A DNA stretch of 64,000 bases from Voacanga thouarsii (GCA_026120185.1 JANUWF010001783.1:5611001-5675000), one strand, 5' to 3'. Shown: positions 23,683 to 35,675, numbered from the stretch's first letter. Numbers and translations: made by a program. The notes: generated by a model from the letters alone, not told the origin.

Positions 23683-26560
23683 GAGACAAAAAAATGGAGA
23701 TGGATGCCTTCCATCTCTAAATAGAGACAAATTTGAGACATAAGAGAGATGAATCAATTTTTAAAAAAATTAAGATAGGATGTTTGGGACAAATTCGAGA
23801 TGAATATCTTTCGTCTCTAAATATAATGTTTCAATTTGGTCTATAAGTAGATGCGGAATACAGACGATAGTAAAGTCATCTCAACTTTATCTCCAAGTAG
23901 AGTTAGAACAGAGATGAATCTCAATGCGTATCGAATATTAGAGATGAAATAGATTCAATAAAAACCCAGTATTGAATATTTTTAAGGTTAGAGATGGCAC
24001 AGAGATGAAAAACATCTGGTCTCTATTTTGTTTAAAATTAGAAACTCATTGGAGATGAATATGTTCGTCTCTACAATTTAATTACTTCAGTTATTGGGTA
24101 ATTGGTCTCAAAATTAGAGACGACCAGATTTGTCTTTTATTTGTCTCTTGTTGGGGATATGTCCTAGAGTCAATTTGTACTTATACTATTGTCATTATGT
24201 TTTATATAATAATATGAGGCTTTCCTTTTCATGAATAGTGAGTTTTGTTTTGTGGTCATCAAGTACGTGACTTGATAGTAAAACCCTACAATGAATACAA
24301 TGACTATTCTAAAACTGTCCCTGATTGATTATTATTATTGGAATAATAATAAATTAAGATTAGTATGTTTGCGACTTGATGGCTATGTTTTACTGGCCAT
24401 GGATATTTGTGATGTCGAGTCAAGACATAAATAAATGTTAGAGAACATTGTATTGGACATGACCCACTGTGAGAGTACTTCATGGAATATGTCATAAGTA
24501 CTTTCTAGCCATAATAATATTAAAAGTCCTTTGGCCTAAATTCATCATAGTTTCCTACTTGATAAATTCTATATTTTGACATTGTCTAAAGTTGTCTTTA
24601 ACCAGATAATAAATTAGACTACTGTTGGATATAAAATAAATCAAGGAGAGGAATATGATTGATTGTGAAGGAATTTGTCCCTCTCAATTATTGGAGAGAT
24701 ATCCATGGGCCCCTTGATAAGTTAGACTGTTAAAAATGCATGGCCGTGCTCAAATATATCAATCTAAGATATTGATATTATTTGTTTGAACAGTCTACTA
24801 TGAAATCAAGAAATAATTGATTAAGCTTAATAAGGATGACATGCTCCGTGCCTTATGCTTAATCTGGATATCGTGTGACAGAAGAAGGACTAAATATAAA
24901 ATTATGGTTTGGTTCAAAGAGATCACCGATCTTCATTTAACCTGGATAGTTATAATGTTTTGCTAGAAACTGCTTATAACTTGTGGGCCATTTAAATATG
25001 ATTTAGGCACACTGCCAGTGTTAAATGAACCTATAGGGTCACACAATAAGCGAACTTGTTAGGTTATTTTTCTTGTGACCAGATTCGATGAATCTGGAAA
25101 TATGTCTAAGTTAATCGTACTTAGAAAATTTACCAGATACAATGAATCTGAAAATATGTCCACATTCGATGTATTTGGATGATGTCCAGATTATAAGAAT
25201 CTGACTCGATAAATTAATTAGTTAAATTACTGAGATAATGGCAGAATCTTATCATATCAGTTTTAATTTAATTTGAATTTAAATTAGAATATGATAAGAT
25301 ATTATTAGGGTTGGACTCTAAGAGGTTCGGGGGTTTTTAAGAAAACCCTAGCCGTCTTTTCAAGAGTCCAATTTTTCGGTTGAGAACATTTGTGCCATTC
25401 TTTACCAGAAGGGGGAAAAAACCTCTCAAACCCTAGGTGCTAGCACTCCCCGGGTATCGAGTGAGTTCGCGGTGTGTATCCGATAGAGGGCGTTCGCATA
25501 CTGCAGCGTCTGGTGATTGCTCGGGTTGAACGTACAATAGCACAATCAGAATCGAATGATTTCGATTACAGCAACCAGAGGTAATTCTTAAACATTAGAT
25601 CTTCTTAATCGTTTACTTGGGTCCTCGGGAGAGATTCGTGGATATTTTCCGCATTTAGGAGTCCACGAATTCTCATATCTCTAAATCAAGATGATTTAGA
25701 AATTAACAAATTCATCTCAAATATTTGAGACTAATTAATGTCTACTTTTTCTGCCTCTAAGTGATAGAGATAGAAAGCCAATTAATTTTTTGTCTCTAAG
25801 TTGATTCTAGTTTGGAGTTAATGGTCGTTGTTTCTATTTTGTCTTTGATTTTCTATTTTAGAGACAAAATAGAGACCAATTTGAGTCGTCTTTATATCTC
25901 TAAATATATTTGAAAAATTCAACAAAAAAGACTAAAAATTTATTATATTAAAATGATAGTAATTATACAAGATTTCAAACTGAACATGAACTTATAATGT
26001 AATCTATTTGAGGTTTTAGATGCAATTGAATAAAAATTATGTTTGTCATTCTAAATAATTGACATCAATCTAACAATATATTTTATCATTATCATTATAT
26101 AAAGTTATGTTGAACTAAATGTTTGAATTACTTTTGATGAAAAAAATATGTTTGGGTTATATGCATTAATGTCAATGTTAAACATTTTGAAAGAAGCTTT
26201 TACATAATTATGTACAAATTTACCTTAATTGCACTATTTATAATACTATTATATTGCTATTTGTAGAATAATTATGTAGTATATGAACTAGTAGTGCTAT
26301 ATAATTTTGATGATTAAATTTATTTTTATATTATAAATTAATAATTTAATTAAGTTACATAATAAACATTTAAGGAAAAAAGAAGAAACTTTGCATGACG
26401 AACTTAATTATTTGTCTTTTAATTAAAAGAAAAAAATTGTTAAATTTTGATTTTAAAAATTAGAGACAAATTCGATACAAAATGGAGATGGTAATAAAAT
26501 TTTATTCTCAATTTGGTCCCAACTAGTCTCAAAACTATTTTGGTGGGATACAAAAACTGA
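23683..26560. mobile_element. Unclassified repeat element built on GAGACAAAT motifs
   Basis: 23683-24147 and 25678 to about 26560 are studded with TTAGAGACAAA, GAGACGAAT and their reverse complement TTCGTCTCTAA, in direct and inverted order, like subterminal repeats of a non-autonomous DNA transposon. Both flanks contain a similar 'TTAGAGACAAA...ATGGAGATGG' stretch (23682-23705 and 26460-26490). No transposase is seen and the terminal repeats could not be fixed. The solo LTR at 24148-25677 splits it. Confidence 0.45.
24148..25677 (+). repeat. Solo Copia LTR
   Basis: Begins TGTTGGGGATATGTCCTAGAG, a common start for plant Copia LTRs, and ends near GAATTCTCATA. It is flanked on both sides by TCTCT (24143-24147 and 25678-25682), a 5 bp duplication as expected for Copia. 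No primer site, coding or second LTR lies between the flanks, and the GAGACAAAT element resumes after it. A solo LTR left by LTR-LTR recombination is the simple reading. If the LTR ends at CA (25675), the duplication is offset by two bases. Confidence 0.72.
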
Positions 26561-27489
26561 ATAAAGTTCTTGACACAATTATGTGTAATTTTGGGAGACT
26601 TGAAACCTTCTAGATAATGGCAGAGAAGAGAATAGCTGAGCCCATAGTTCTGAAAGCTTGTGCAAGCTTTCTTCTGAAATTTCCATCTCATTTCTTCTGA
26701 AGGCTTCAAAATTTCCTTCACATTTCTTCTAAAAGCTCGACAAAACCTATGGTTCTTATTGCTCTTCAAAGCTGAAAAATTTATTAAGCATCCCTTTTCT
26801 AGTTGACTTTGTTCAACCCTTAGTTCTTATTCCTCTTCAACTTTTCATTTTTCTTAAATCCCACTTTAAATCTTTCACACCCATTTGCATTGAAGTTTAA
26901 TTCTTCACACCCACTCAAAACCCACCTACAATTGTCACATTTCAATAGGCCTATGCAACTGAGTTCGTGTCGTTAGTTGTTTGGGTTGTACAACAACTTT
27001 CGAGTACACCGTATTCAACTTTGGTAATTTTTTTCCTTGGGTTCTTTCTTTTTATTTTGAATAATCCACATTGAGAAGTGATTTTCTTTGATTGAATGTC
27101 TAATTTTTTGGGTCTGAATATTGTTGAACAAATTAATATTTTGGGCATTTGTTGATTTGCATTGAGTCAGTGATTTTGATTTGATTGTTACTTTTTTCCA
27201 TATTCTTTCTATTTTTGGGGTGGTCAATCTCTGAATCTTATGTTGGATTAGCATTAATGTTTAAAATTTTTTGAGAAATTAATTAATTTTCTTTCCTTTA
27301 GTGAGAAAATCATTGAAGGAATGAAGTCCTTTAGTTTCTATGTGGAATGTCTATGAATTCAATTTTGCTCTAATAAATGAAGTTTTTGTTTTTCACATAC
27401 AACCAGGACTTGATGGTTCTGGTAATCTTGTTTTGATAAATGATCTTGTTCAACTGCATGTGGTTATAAATAAGGAATCTCTAAAATAA
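26561..27489. other. Spacer with no supported gene
   Basis: AT-rich single-copy-looking sequence. Pyrimidine-rich stretches at 26690-26900 look like leader sequence but lead into no convincing ORF. A + strand stretch at about 27409-27447 could read GLDGSGNLVLIND, resembling a short piece of a bulb-lectin domain. It is too short to call and lies on the strand opposite to the nearby kinase fragment. Confidence 0.4.
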
Positions 27490-27735
27490 TTGATAAGTAT
27501 CCATACTAAACCTCTCACTAGACACCTCTTGGTTGCCCTCTTTTGGGAAGAGAAAGGAAGGGTAGGGGTGGATAATATATGGTCTCTTTTGGTTGAAAAT
27601 GAAATAAAATACCTTATAAATAGGTCTATATCCACCTTCTCCATGCTTGTTCTCAGATGAAAAGTTGCTTGTGGCTTCCTTAATCTCAGCAAAACTAAGC
27701 ATTTGTAACTCATGGGAATCACTGTTTCTGATCTT
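27490..27735 (-). pseudogene. Fragment of a G-type lectin S-receptor-like kinase gene
   Basis: The minus strand reads NEAKIRNSDSHELQMLSFAE then IKEATSNFSSENKHGEGGYR and PIYK: the linker before the kinase domain and its Gly-rich loop, typical of CES101-like receptor kinases (family form HELQ-FSFAEI...NKLGEGGYGPVYKG). After PIYK a GT donor at 27612-27611 falls at the intron position usual in this family. About 75 bases on, GNQEVSSERFS matches the GQEVAVKRLS segment with the catalytic Lys replaced by Glu. A stop follows near 27480 and a TGA lies just upstream of NEAK. No extracellular domain or remaining kinase is found, so this is a broken host-gene fragment with its intron, copied at the DNA level. 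Confidence 0.75.
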
Positions 27736-28676
27736 AGCTTCATTTCACATTTTGCTTGTCAAGTGTTGTTTTCTTATTGCCCAAAACTTCTAGAAAAAAA
27801 CTGGTTGAAGTAGTTACCTTGTAATCCTCTAGATTCTTTCCTCGTGTACCATATTGTAGTGCTGAGTCCATATTGCAGTGCCTGCCATTCTACTTTTAAT
27901 CGATCCTACAAAGTTAAGAAACAACATATTAGATTAATATTAAAGTTAATCTATTCACTTTTTTATATTTTAATAATTTAGAAAAGTAGCTTTTTGAAAA
28001 TTACTTATAATGTTATCTGTAGTTAAACCCTTAACCTACCTACCATGCGACCATCGTGTCGTAAGAAACATATCATATTGCGATGGCAATTGGCCTTGTG
28101 AGAATATCTATAATTATTCTTAGAGAAAAAGACATTTATATTCAATAATTTGAATATTTACAAAGTAAAGGTTTTTAACAATTTACTAGTAAATTAGGTG
28201 AAATTAAAAGCAACGGTATATACAACAAAATTCAACGTACAAAGATTTCTTAAAGCAAAAGACATTTATATTCAATAATTTGAATACTAAAATTTGAACA
28301 ATATAGTGCAATAGTCACCTACATTCAATAATATGAATACCTGATCTATATAACAAAAAGGGAAATCCTTCTTGTGGCTAGTGGATATGCAATATGCGAT
28401 CAGTTTTGTCTATTCTGATTAACCTCTACTTGTAATTGTTTAAAATAGTCAAACTAGTAATCTCAAGTAGTAACCAAATATACTAAGACATAATTTTGTT
28501 TCAAAAAAGTCAAAATATAAAAAGTCTATAGAGTTAACTATGACATTATATGACCTGCACATCCTCCAAGCACCGAGATGTGGAAGCAACACCTGGAAAT
28601 ATCATAGATGCATTAGATAGAGGTATAGGAACTGTGACAAATGCATCTACGCCAAATCTATAAGATAGGACTTCCA
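27736..28676. other. Spacer with no supported gene
   Basis: AT-rich, no convincing ORF. A direct repeat of about 27 bases (AGACATTTATATTCAATAAT...) occurs at 28129 and 28259, about 130 bases apart. The sequence just right of the kinase fragment might be further upstream receptor-kinase DNA, but I could not recognise it. Confidence 0.4.
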
Positions 28677-30384
28677 TGTTAGCCTAACATCGACTACACT
28701 TTTCATGTCACCCCCTCACTCACCCTGCAAGCATAACTCGTATGTCTCTCACTCACATTGCAAGCATTACTCCATCTTAGCACCTATATTTTAGGAATTC
28801 TTCATGCAAATCATAGTTGTGCATCGGAAGAAAAACAAGAATTCCACACCGAGGATCACATTTTAGCGTGAAAAAGGATCAAAATAGGTGAAGAGATTAC
28901 CTTACGTGAAGCCTCTGTGAAACAAAAATTTCTCTACTTTGAGGCACGATCTAGTAAAGCCTGAGAATGGTTTTTCTTTCGTTTCATCAATTCACTAAAT
29001 CTCACAAGTAGAGATTTCTCTAACAGAAATCCACATGAGAATGGTGCTCAAGAAACACCAAATTTTTTATGCTAGCAAAAACAATTGGCGGCGAGGGTTT
29101 CCAGTGTTTTTGAAAAAGAACACAGAAGGAGTTCTCGAGTTTTTTCCAAAAATAAAACCTTCGTGTCTCTGTAATTCCAAAAAAACCTAAAACCACAAAG
29201 CGTATATATCATATATATATTTTTCCTTCGTCATTTTGGTAATCAGAATCCATTGCAATCATGAATTCTTAATTACCAATTGTTATTATAATTTTTATTA
29301 ATTATAAAATGGCCCACAAATTATAATTAATTATAATTTGACCACAACAACTTCTTCTTTTCACACTTAACCCTATAATGTTGCCAAATAACATCTTGAG
29401 CACTCAATTCTGTATTGTGTGTGACCTATTAGGTTTTTCGGTCTATTGGTAGCAAAATATGAATTAATCTAAACGTATTTAAGATTAATAATCCTTAATA
29501 ATTTTAGAATTAACTTATTAATTCTTGTAAGGATTGATTTATTAATTCTTTAATTAATAAATCCATATTCAGTAGATCATAAGCGGTATCTAACAACACA
29601 TTATGACCACCTAAAAGTTTAGAAAGTCAAGTGGCTTGACATGAACCTTTCAATAGCAAACAACAGTGCAATAAACTCATTTCACCATACAATATCTCAT
29701 TCAGTTTGGAGTATGAAATTAATGCCAACTCCTTCCAAAATAATTAATTCTGACCCGAATATTTTAGTACTTGTTCTCAGAATCCACTACTCATCATGTG
29801 TATCATTGGAACCATTTCCAATATACAATCGCCTTGGCTAAGGACTTCTTGAGTAGTGACTCCTCCAAGTAGCCGTGAGATATTCGCTTCTACTGTTTGG
29901 AGTGGTGAATCCTTTATTGATCATCTCAACTACTTTTATTTGCTTCATGTTGTACCTAATATCTATTCCATACACTACAAGAAAATGATACATTGGCAAC
30001 AAAAATTTAGCTAGGAAAAATTTTTTGTTGCTAAAGGTATCCTTTAGCGAGGAAGTTTTTTTTTTTTTTTTTAGCAGTAAAAACTTTTTGTCGCTATTGA
30101 TTACGACCTTTAGCGACAAAATTTTTATTTCCTAGCTAAAGCCATCAGTTTTAGCTAGGAAATAAGTGTATTAGCGAGAAAAATTTAAGTTTTCTCGCTA
30201 ATGATGTATTATCAGCGATGAAAATTCATTTCCTAGCTAAATTTTCCTCGCTAATGCTGCATCATCAGCGATGAAAATTCATTTTCGAACTAAAAATATG
30301 AACTTTCATCACTATTAGTTATATCTTTAGCGACAAAATTTGTGTTTCCTAGCTAATACCTATTCTTAAATTTTAAATATTTAC

Positions 30385-30690
30385 CACATGACCCCAAAAA
30401 TTTTACAAATTGGTCCTTAAGTTTTGTATAATAATTAAAATGACCCCAAAAAAATTACAAATTAGTCCCTAAATTTTGAAATAGTTACAATACTACCCTA
30501 AAAGGTTTATAAATTAGACCCTAAATTTTTAATTATTTTTAATATGATCCCAAAGACTTTACAAGTTAGTCCTTAAATTTTGTAAAATTACAAAAATGGC
30601 CTCCAAAAATTTACAAAGTGCTCCCTAAATTTTAAAATATTTATAATAAAATTTTTAAAAAAAGGTCTATAAATTTATCCCTAAAATTTT
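30385..30690 (+). repeat. ~60 bp tandem repeats in CACTA-1
   Basis: About five diverged copies of a unit of the form ACCCCAAAAATTTTACAAAT then TAGTCCCTAAATTTT with an AT-rich link. They lie just inside the left subterminal region. Confidence 0.6.
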
Positions 30691-30714
30691 TATATTAACA
30701 ATATAACATGTATA

Positions 30715-32105
30715 TACTTTTTGGCAAAATATGAATATTTGGCAAAACATATCCAATTACCTTCAAATTTGGTCAAGATACTTTTTTTTTAGCAATTTTA
30801 ATAGATCTAACAGTTGGATCGTTAATTTGATGTGCTTATGTTTCTAAATATGTTATATTTTGGGGTTTTTTTTTTTTTGGTAGAGATGATGCTAGATTAT
30901 GGGGCAAAACATTTCTGATTACTATCAAATTTGGTCATGATACTTTTTTTTAGAAATTTTAACAGATCTAATGATTGGATTAATAATTTGATGTACTTAT
31001 ATTTCTAAAGGCATTAGGTTTTGAGCTTTTGTACAGAGAATATGCTAGATTTGTGACAAAATATATCCGATTTCCTTCAAATTTACTCAAGATACATTTT
31101 TTAGCAATTTTAAAAGATTGAATGATTGGATCGTTAATTTAATGTTCTTATATTTCTAAATGCGTTAGATTTTGGCCTTTTATACACATATTATGTTAGA
31201 TTATGTGGCAAAATAGATCCAATTGCCCTCAAATTTGGTCAAGATACTTCTTTTAGCAATTTTAAAAGATCAAACAGTTGGATTATTAATTTGATATTTT
31301 AATATTTCTAAATGCATTAGGTTTTGGGGTTTTATACAGAGATTATGCTAGATTATACAGCAAAAAATATTGGATTACCATTAAATTTGGTCACAACACA
31401 TTTTTTGGAAATTTTAGCAGATCTAATGATTGGATTAATAATTTGATGTTCCTATGTTTCTAAATGCAATAGGTTTTGGGGTTTTATATAGAGATTATGC
31501 TCGATTATATAGCAAAAATATCCGATTACCTTCAAATTTGGTCAAGATACGTTTTTTAGCAGTTTTAACAGATCAATCAGTTGGATCGTTAATTTGATAT
31601 TCCTATATTTCTAAATACGTTAGGTTTTGAGCTTTTATACATATATTATGCTAGATTATGTGGCAAAATAGATCCGATTGCCCTCAAATATGATCAAGAT
31701 ACTTTTTTTAGGAATTGTTATAGATATAATAGTTGGATCGTTAATTTGATGTTCCAATATTTCTAAATGCGTTAGGTTTTTTTGGTTTTATACAAAGACT
31801 ACAGTAGATTATGTGACAAAATAGATCTGATTGCCCTCAAATTTGGTGAAGATATCTTTTTTTTTTAATCAATTTTAAAAGATATAACGGTTAGATCATT
31901 AATTTGATATTCCTATATTTCTAAATATGTTAGATTTTGATTCATTATGTAGACATTACGCTAGATTATGTGCCAAAATATATCTAATTACCTTCAAATT
32001 TTTTCATAACAAGTTTTTTTCCCCTATTTTAACAGATCTAACGGTTAAATCGTTAATTTGAAATGCACACCTTTCTAAATGCGTTAAGTTTTGAGTATTT
32101 TTATA
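30715..32105 (+). repeat. ~152 bp tandem repeats in CACTA-1, about 9 units
   Basis: Each unit has GGCAAAATA-ATCCGATT-CC-TCAAATTTGGTCAAGATAC, then TTTTAGCAATTTTAACAGAT and GGTTTTGGGGTTTTATACAG with linkers. The GCAAAA start recurs near 30740, 30903, 31057, 31207, 31361, 31512, 31663, 31818 and 31973, a spacing of roughly 150-165. Units are diverged by point changes and small indels. Confidence 0.82.
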
Positions 32106-32109
32106 GAGA

Positions 32110-32455
32110 TTATGAATATATATATATAATATATATAGTATATATATATATATATCTATATATTCATATATATATATAATATTATATATTATATTATATA
32201 ATATAGTATAATATATATATAATATTTTTATTTATATATATACATGTATAAATGAATATTTATGTATATATCAATATATATTTAAATATATGTATTTATG
32301 AATATATATTTATAAATATATATTTAAGAAATACACACACACACACACACACATATATGCACATATATATTCATATACATATATATATATGTATATATAA
32401 TTATTTATGTATGTATATATGCATATTTATGTGTGTGTGTGTGTATATATGTGTG

Positions 32456-32509
<54 letters not shown>

Positions 32510-32613
32510 ATGTATATATTTCTTTATATGAATATGAATATATATATATATTTATATGTGTGTGTGTGTATATATATATGTATATATATTAGTTATATAT
32601 ATATATCTCTCTC

Positions 32614-32649
<36 letters not shown>

Positions 32650-32740
32650 TATGAATATACATTTGAATAGTTGAATATTTGAATTTATATGAATGTATAT
32701 GTGTAACAGTAATTTTTTTAATATATATTCACATTTGTAT
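32110..32740. repeat. AT/TG microsatellite block in CACTA-1
   Basis: Long imperfect (TA)n with (CA)n at 32334-32352 and (TG)n at 32468-32502. It produces long spurious low-complexity ORFs and has no coding content. Confidence 0.9.
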
Positions 32741-33046
32741 ATAGAGGATTATATGTATTTATATACATGAATATATGCATGTATATGTAAAATAATAACT
32801 TCTTTTAATATATATTTGCATATATGAATGTGTATAAATCATTTAATAAAAAGATAATATTATTGACTGTATATAAACTTTTAAACTACTATAAATATAT
32901 AAAATAATTTATTATATTGATAAATATGGTTTCATATTAAATTTATACTTGGTTATTTTATTTTGTTGTAAGACTTATATTTAAAAAAAATACATAAAGC
33001 ATGTTAAGAAAGTTTAAATAATAAAAAAAATGGATTGAACCAAATA

Positions 33047-33115
33047 TCTGGCATAGCTCATGGCAAGTTTCAACCTCCACAACGTGGAGGTCTTGTGTTC
33101 GATTCTCAGCGGAGG
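33047..33115 (+). other. tRNA-like sequence with Pol III boxes inside CACTA-1
   Basis: TAGCTCATGGC (33054-33064) fits an A box and GTTCGATTC (33097-33105) a B box, about 41 bases apart as in tRNA genes. Between them CCTCC-ACAACGT-GGAGG (33074-33090) forms a 5 bp stem with a 7-base loop, the geometry of an anticodon arm. The base before the would-be anticodon is C, not U, and the acceptor stem is not convincing, so this is not called as a functional tRNA. The same block occurs in the second CACTA-like element at 53410. Confidence 0.6.
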
Positions 33116-34464
33116 AATTGTTCCTTCAATTGGAGTGTAGTATATCTGGTGTGACTGGTCCATGAATGTGGCTGCGCACCATGAGGTAGGCTTCTATACG
33201 GTGTGCTTGGTGCATGAGGAGGGCTGTGGTCCAAGTTATTGTGATCTTGTGTGGATGGTCCACAAGTCCACTGTACAAAAAAATTTATTTTATAAAATTT
33301 TTTTAACATACTTTAGGGAGGATTTTTTTGTCGCCATTGACATCTTTTAGCAATGAAATTTTTTAGCATTGGCAATGAAAAACTTTTATTTTTGTCTCTA
33401 TTGATATCTTTTAGCGACGAAACTTTTTGCATTGGCGACGGAAATTTTTTAGCGAGGATTTTTTTATTGCCATTGATATCCTTTAGCAACGAATTTTTTT
33501 TGCATTGGCGACCAAAAATTTTTGTCCCAAAAGGTAATATATTTTCTTATCGTTATATTTATTTTTTAATTAAAATTATATTATTGGCGATGAAGTTTTA
33601 GCGACGAATTTTTTGGTCACTAAAAATCATCACCAGCAACAAAATAGAACCTTTGGCGACAAAAAATTTTTACTTTTCGCTAGGAAAATTTTCCTAGCGA
33701 AAAGTCTAGGCTTTAGCTAGGAAAATTTTTCCTAGCTAAAAGGTATTCTTTGGTGACAAAACAAAGAATTTTGTAGCCAACAAGCATTGTCGATGGCACT
33801 TCAGCGAGGAACAAGCAACAAAAATTTTTTCCTTGCTGAAGGGCTTTAGTGAGGAAAATAGAGGCTTTAGCTAGGAAAAAGTTTTGTCACGGAAGGCTAT
33901 TTTTTTTGTAGTGATAGGCGGTCTTATCAGGACTCTAGAAATTGGAATCAAAGTCCAACATTTAGCAAATAAAGTACCTTGGAGATCTCAAGTATAAGGA
34001 TACTTGCACATTTGGTATGATGAGATTCTATCACTGACACTAATTAGTTATCTATGTGATTATCTCATAGTCAGGTCATCCAATGTACTTGTTTAAGTAG
34101 CAAGCATCCACGTATTAATTTTGAGCATTACAATACTCACGAATATGAGAACCACCGCTCGATCAAATTAGAAAGTATAACACGTGCTAGTCTTAATGCA
34201 TTAAAGATGTCCCATCTTATTAATACTATGACTAGGGATAATTTAAGTATGAACACTATCCAGTGTAGTAGGAACCTCACATCATGATCTCTATCATGAT
34301 TTTTTTAACACAGTATTACTCTTGATACTTTATCTAACAGTTATTTTACACAAAATCATAAATAAAACAAACTGAAAGATAAAGAATTCCTTGTTTTATT
34401 TAATAATGTATAATATTCAGAATAAATGTGATTGCCTCTAGGGCATAATACTAACAAACTCCCA

Positions 34465-35255
34465 CTTGCACTAGATCAAATCATTCATGTATCTAATACT
34501 GAATGGCTCAACATGTCTATCATGTTTTTTTTAGGATAGTGCTTTTGTAAGCGGGTCAGATATATTCTTATCCGTGGGAACTCTCTCTATCTTTACAGCT
34601 TATCTATCTATGATTTCCTTAATCAAATAATAACATCTAAGTATATGCTTGGATCATTGTGAGACCTTAGCTCTTTTGCTTGTGCAATAGCTCTATTGTT
34701 GTCACAATATAGAGATATTGGTTTAGCAACACTAGGAATCACTCCAAGCTCCGTCACGTACTTCTTGATCCAAACAACTTCCTTTGCTGCTTCAGAAGCA
34801 GCTATGTACTCAACTTCAGTCATTGAGTCGGCAATAGTATCTTATTTGGAACTCTTCCAACTTATTGCCCTTCCACACAATATAAACGCGTAGCCAGACT
34901 GTGATTTAAAATCATCTTTATCAAATTGAAAACTAGCATCAGTATACCCATTTATTTTCAAATCACCTCCTCCATATACCAAGAAAACATCCTAAGTCCT
35001 TCGCAAGTACTTAAGGATATTCTTCACAGCTGCCCAATGACCCTTACCAGGGTCAGATTTGTATCTATTCGTCAAACTGAGAGCATATGATACATCGATT
35101 TTGGTACATATCATAGCATACATGATGGATCCAATTGTAGAAGTATATGGAATCCTACTCATGTAATCCCTTTCAACTTATGTCTTTGGAGACATTGACT
35201 TTGAAAAGCTTATCCATGGGACATGGGTAAGAATCGTCTTTTGTATTGATCCATG
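34465..35255 (-). pseudogene. Minus Copia RT/RNase H, C-terminal part
   Basis: Minus-strand reading from about 35170: RIPYTSTIGSIMYAMICTK, then ADSMTEVEYIAASEAAKEVV (near 34825) and ISLYCDNNRAIAQAKELRSH. This is the RNase H end of a Copia polyprotein with the catalytic YCDN present. The tail towards 34480 (DPLTKALS, RHVEPFSIRYM) fits the usual pol C-terminus and abuts the polypurine tract and LTR. The upstream part of pol ends abruptly at about 35255 against unrelated DNA. A different Copia family from copia-1 by wording and LTR ends. Confidence 0.83.
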
Positions 35256-35593
35256 CTAAACCTTTTTGTATTGATCCATAAAATTCATTAAGTATGAAGA
35301 ACATACATTGATTCAAAAGGAAAATCCATATAACTTAGTCATATACAACAATCATCATGTCCTAACCCCAACCCCTTCATCCACATGTATACACTCAATC
35401 CCCCATTCATATTCTATCTCCCTATCAACACCTAAGAGACATGATTTCAGAAATAAAAAGAAGGGTTTAAGAATGAATACTTGATTGTCGATTACTTTGA
35501 TGAAGGTTAAAGAAGGTCCACACGCGTTTGAGAGTCTTGAGTTGTCCAAGGGAAAAAAAACAGCCATGGTTGATGGTTGATCAACCATTTTGG

Positions 35594-35675
<82 letters not shown>

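Larger units (their letters stand above)
29973..33913. mobile_element. Non-autonomous CACTA transposon (CACTA-1)
   Basis: The left end is CACTACAAGAAAATGA (29973) and the right end is ATTTTTTTTGTAGTG (to 33913), inverted terminal repeats of 13-14 bp with the CACTA signature. A perfect 3 bp target duplication ATA flanks it (29970-29972 and 33914-33916), as expected for the superfamily. Both ends carry subterminal repeats of the TTTAGCGACGAAA / TAGCTAGGAAA type (29995-30360 and 33310-33900). The interior has no transposase: it is tandem repeats, microsatellite and a tRNA-like block. It must be moved by enzyme supplied elsewhere. Inserted in the Copia LTR above. Confidence 0.9.
28677..34456 (-). 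repeat. 3' LTR of a minus-strand Copia, split by a CACTA element
   Basis: The right border reads ...ATACTAACA then the minus-strand polypurine tract (AACTCCCACTTGCACTAG, 34457-34474) next to the end of pol. The left border TGTTAGCC at 28677 is the exact inverse (TGTTAG...CTAACA). Without the nested CACTA element (29973-33913 plus one ATA) the LTR is about 1.84 kb, normal for this kind of Copia. Joining the two halves across the insertion gives continuous sequence. The left border is inferred from the inverted end and length only. Confidence 0.68.

Noticed and set aside
26440..26769. 109-codon minus-strand ORF
   Set aside because: No recognisable domain; basic and low-complexity, overlapping the end of the GAGACAAAT element.
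32252..32617. 121-codon ORF rich in Tyr, Ile, Cys and Val
   Set aside because: It is a translation of (TA)n/(TG)n microsatellite; several frames and both strands are open for the same reason.
33047..33115. Functional tRNA gene
   Set aside because: No convincing acceptor stem, C instead of U before the anticodon position, and the copy at 53408 has lost the anticodon arm.
34623..34823. Stand-alone host gene for a 66-residue protein
   Set aside because: It is the RNase H end of a Copia polyprotein next to a polypurine tract and LTR.
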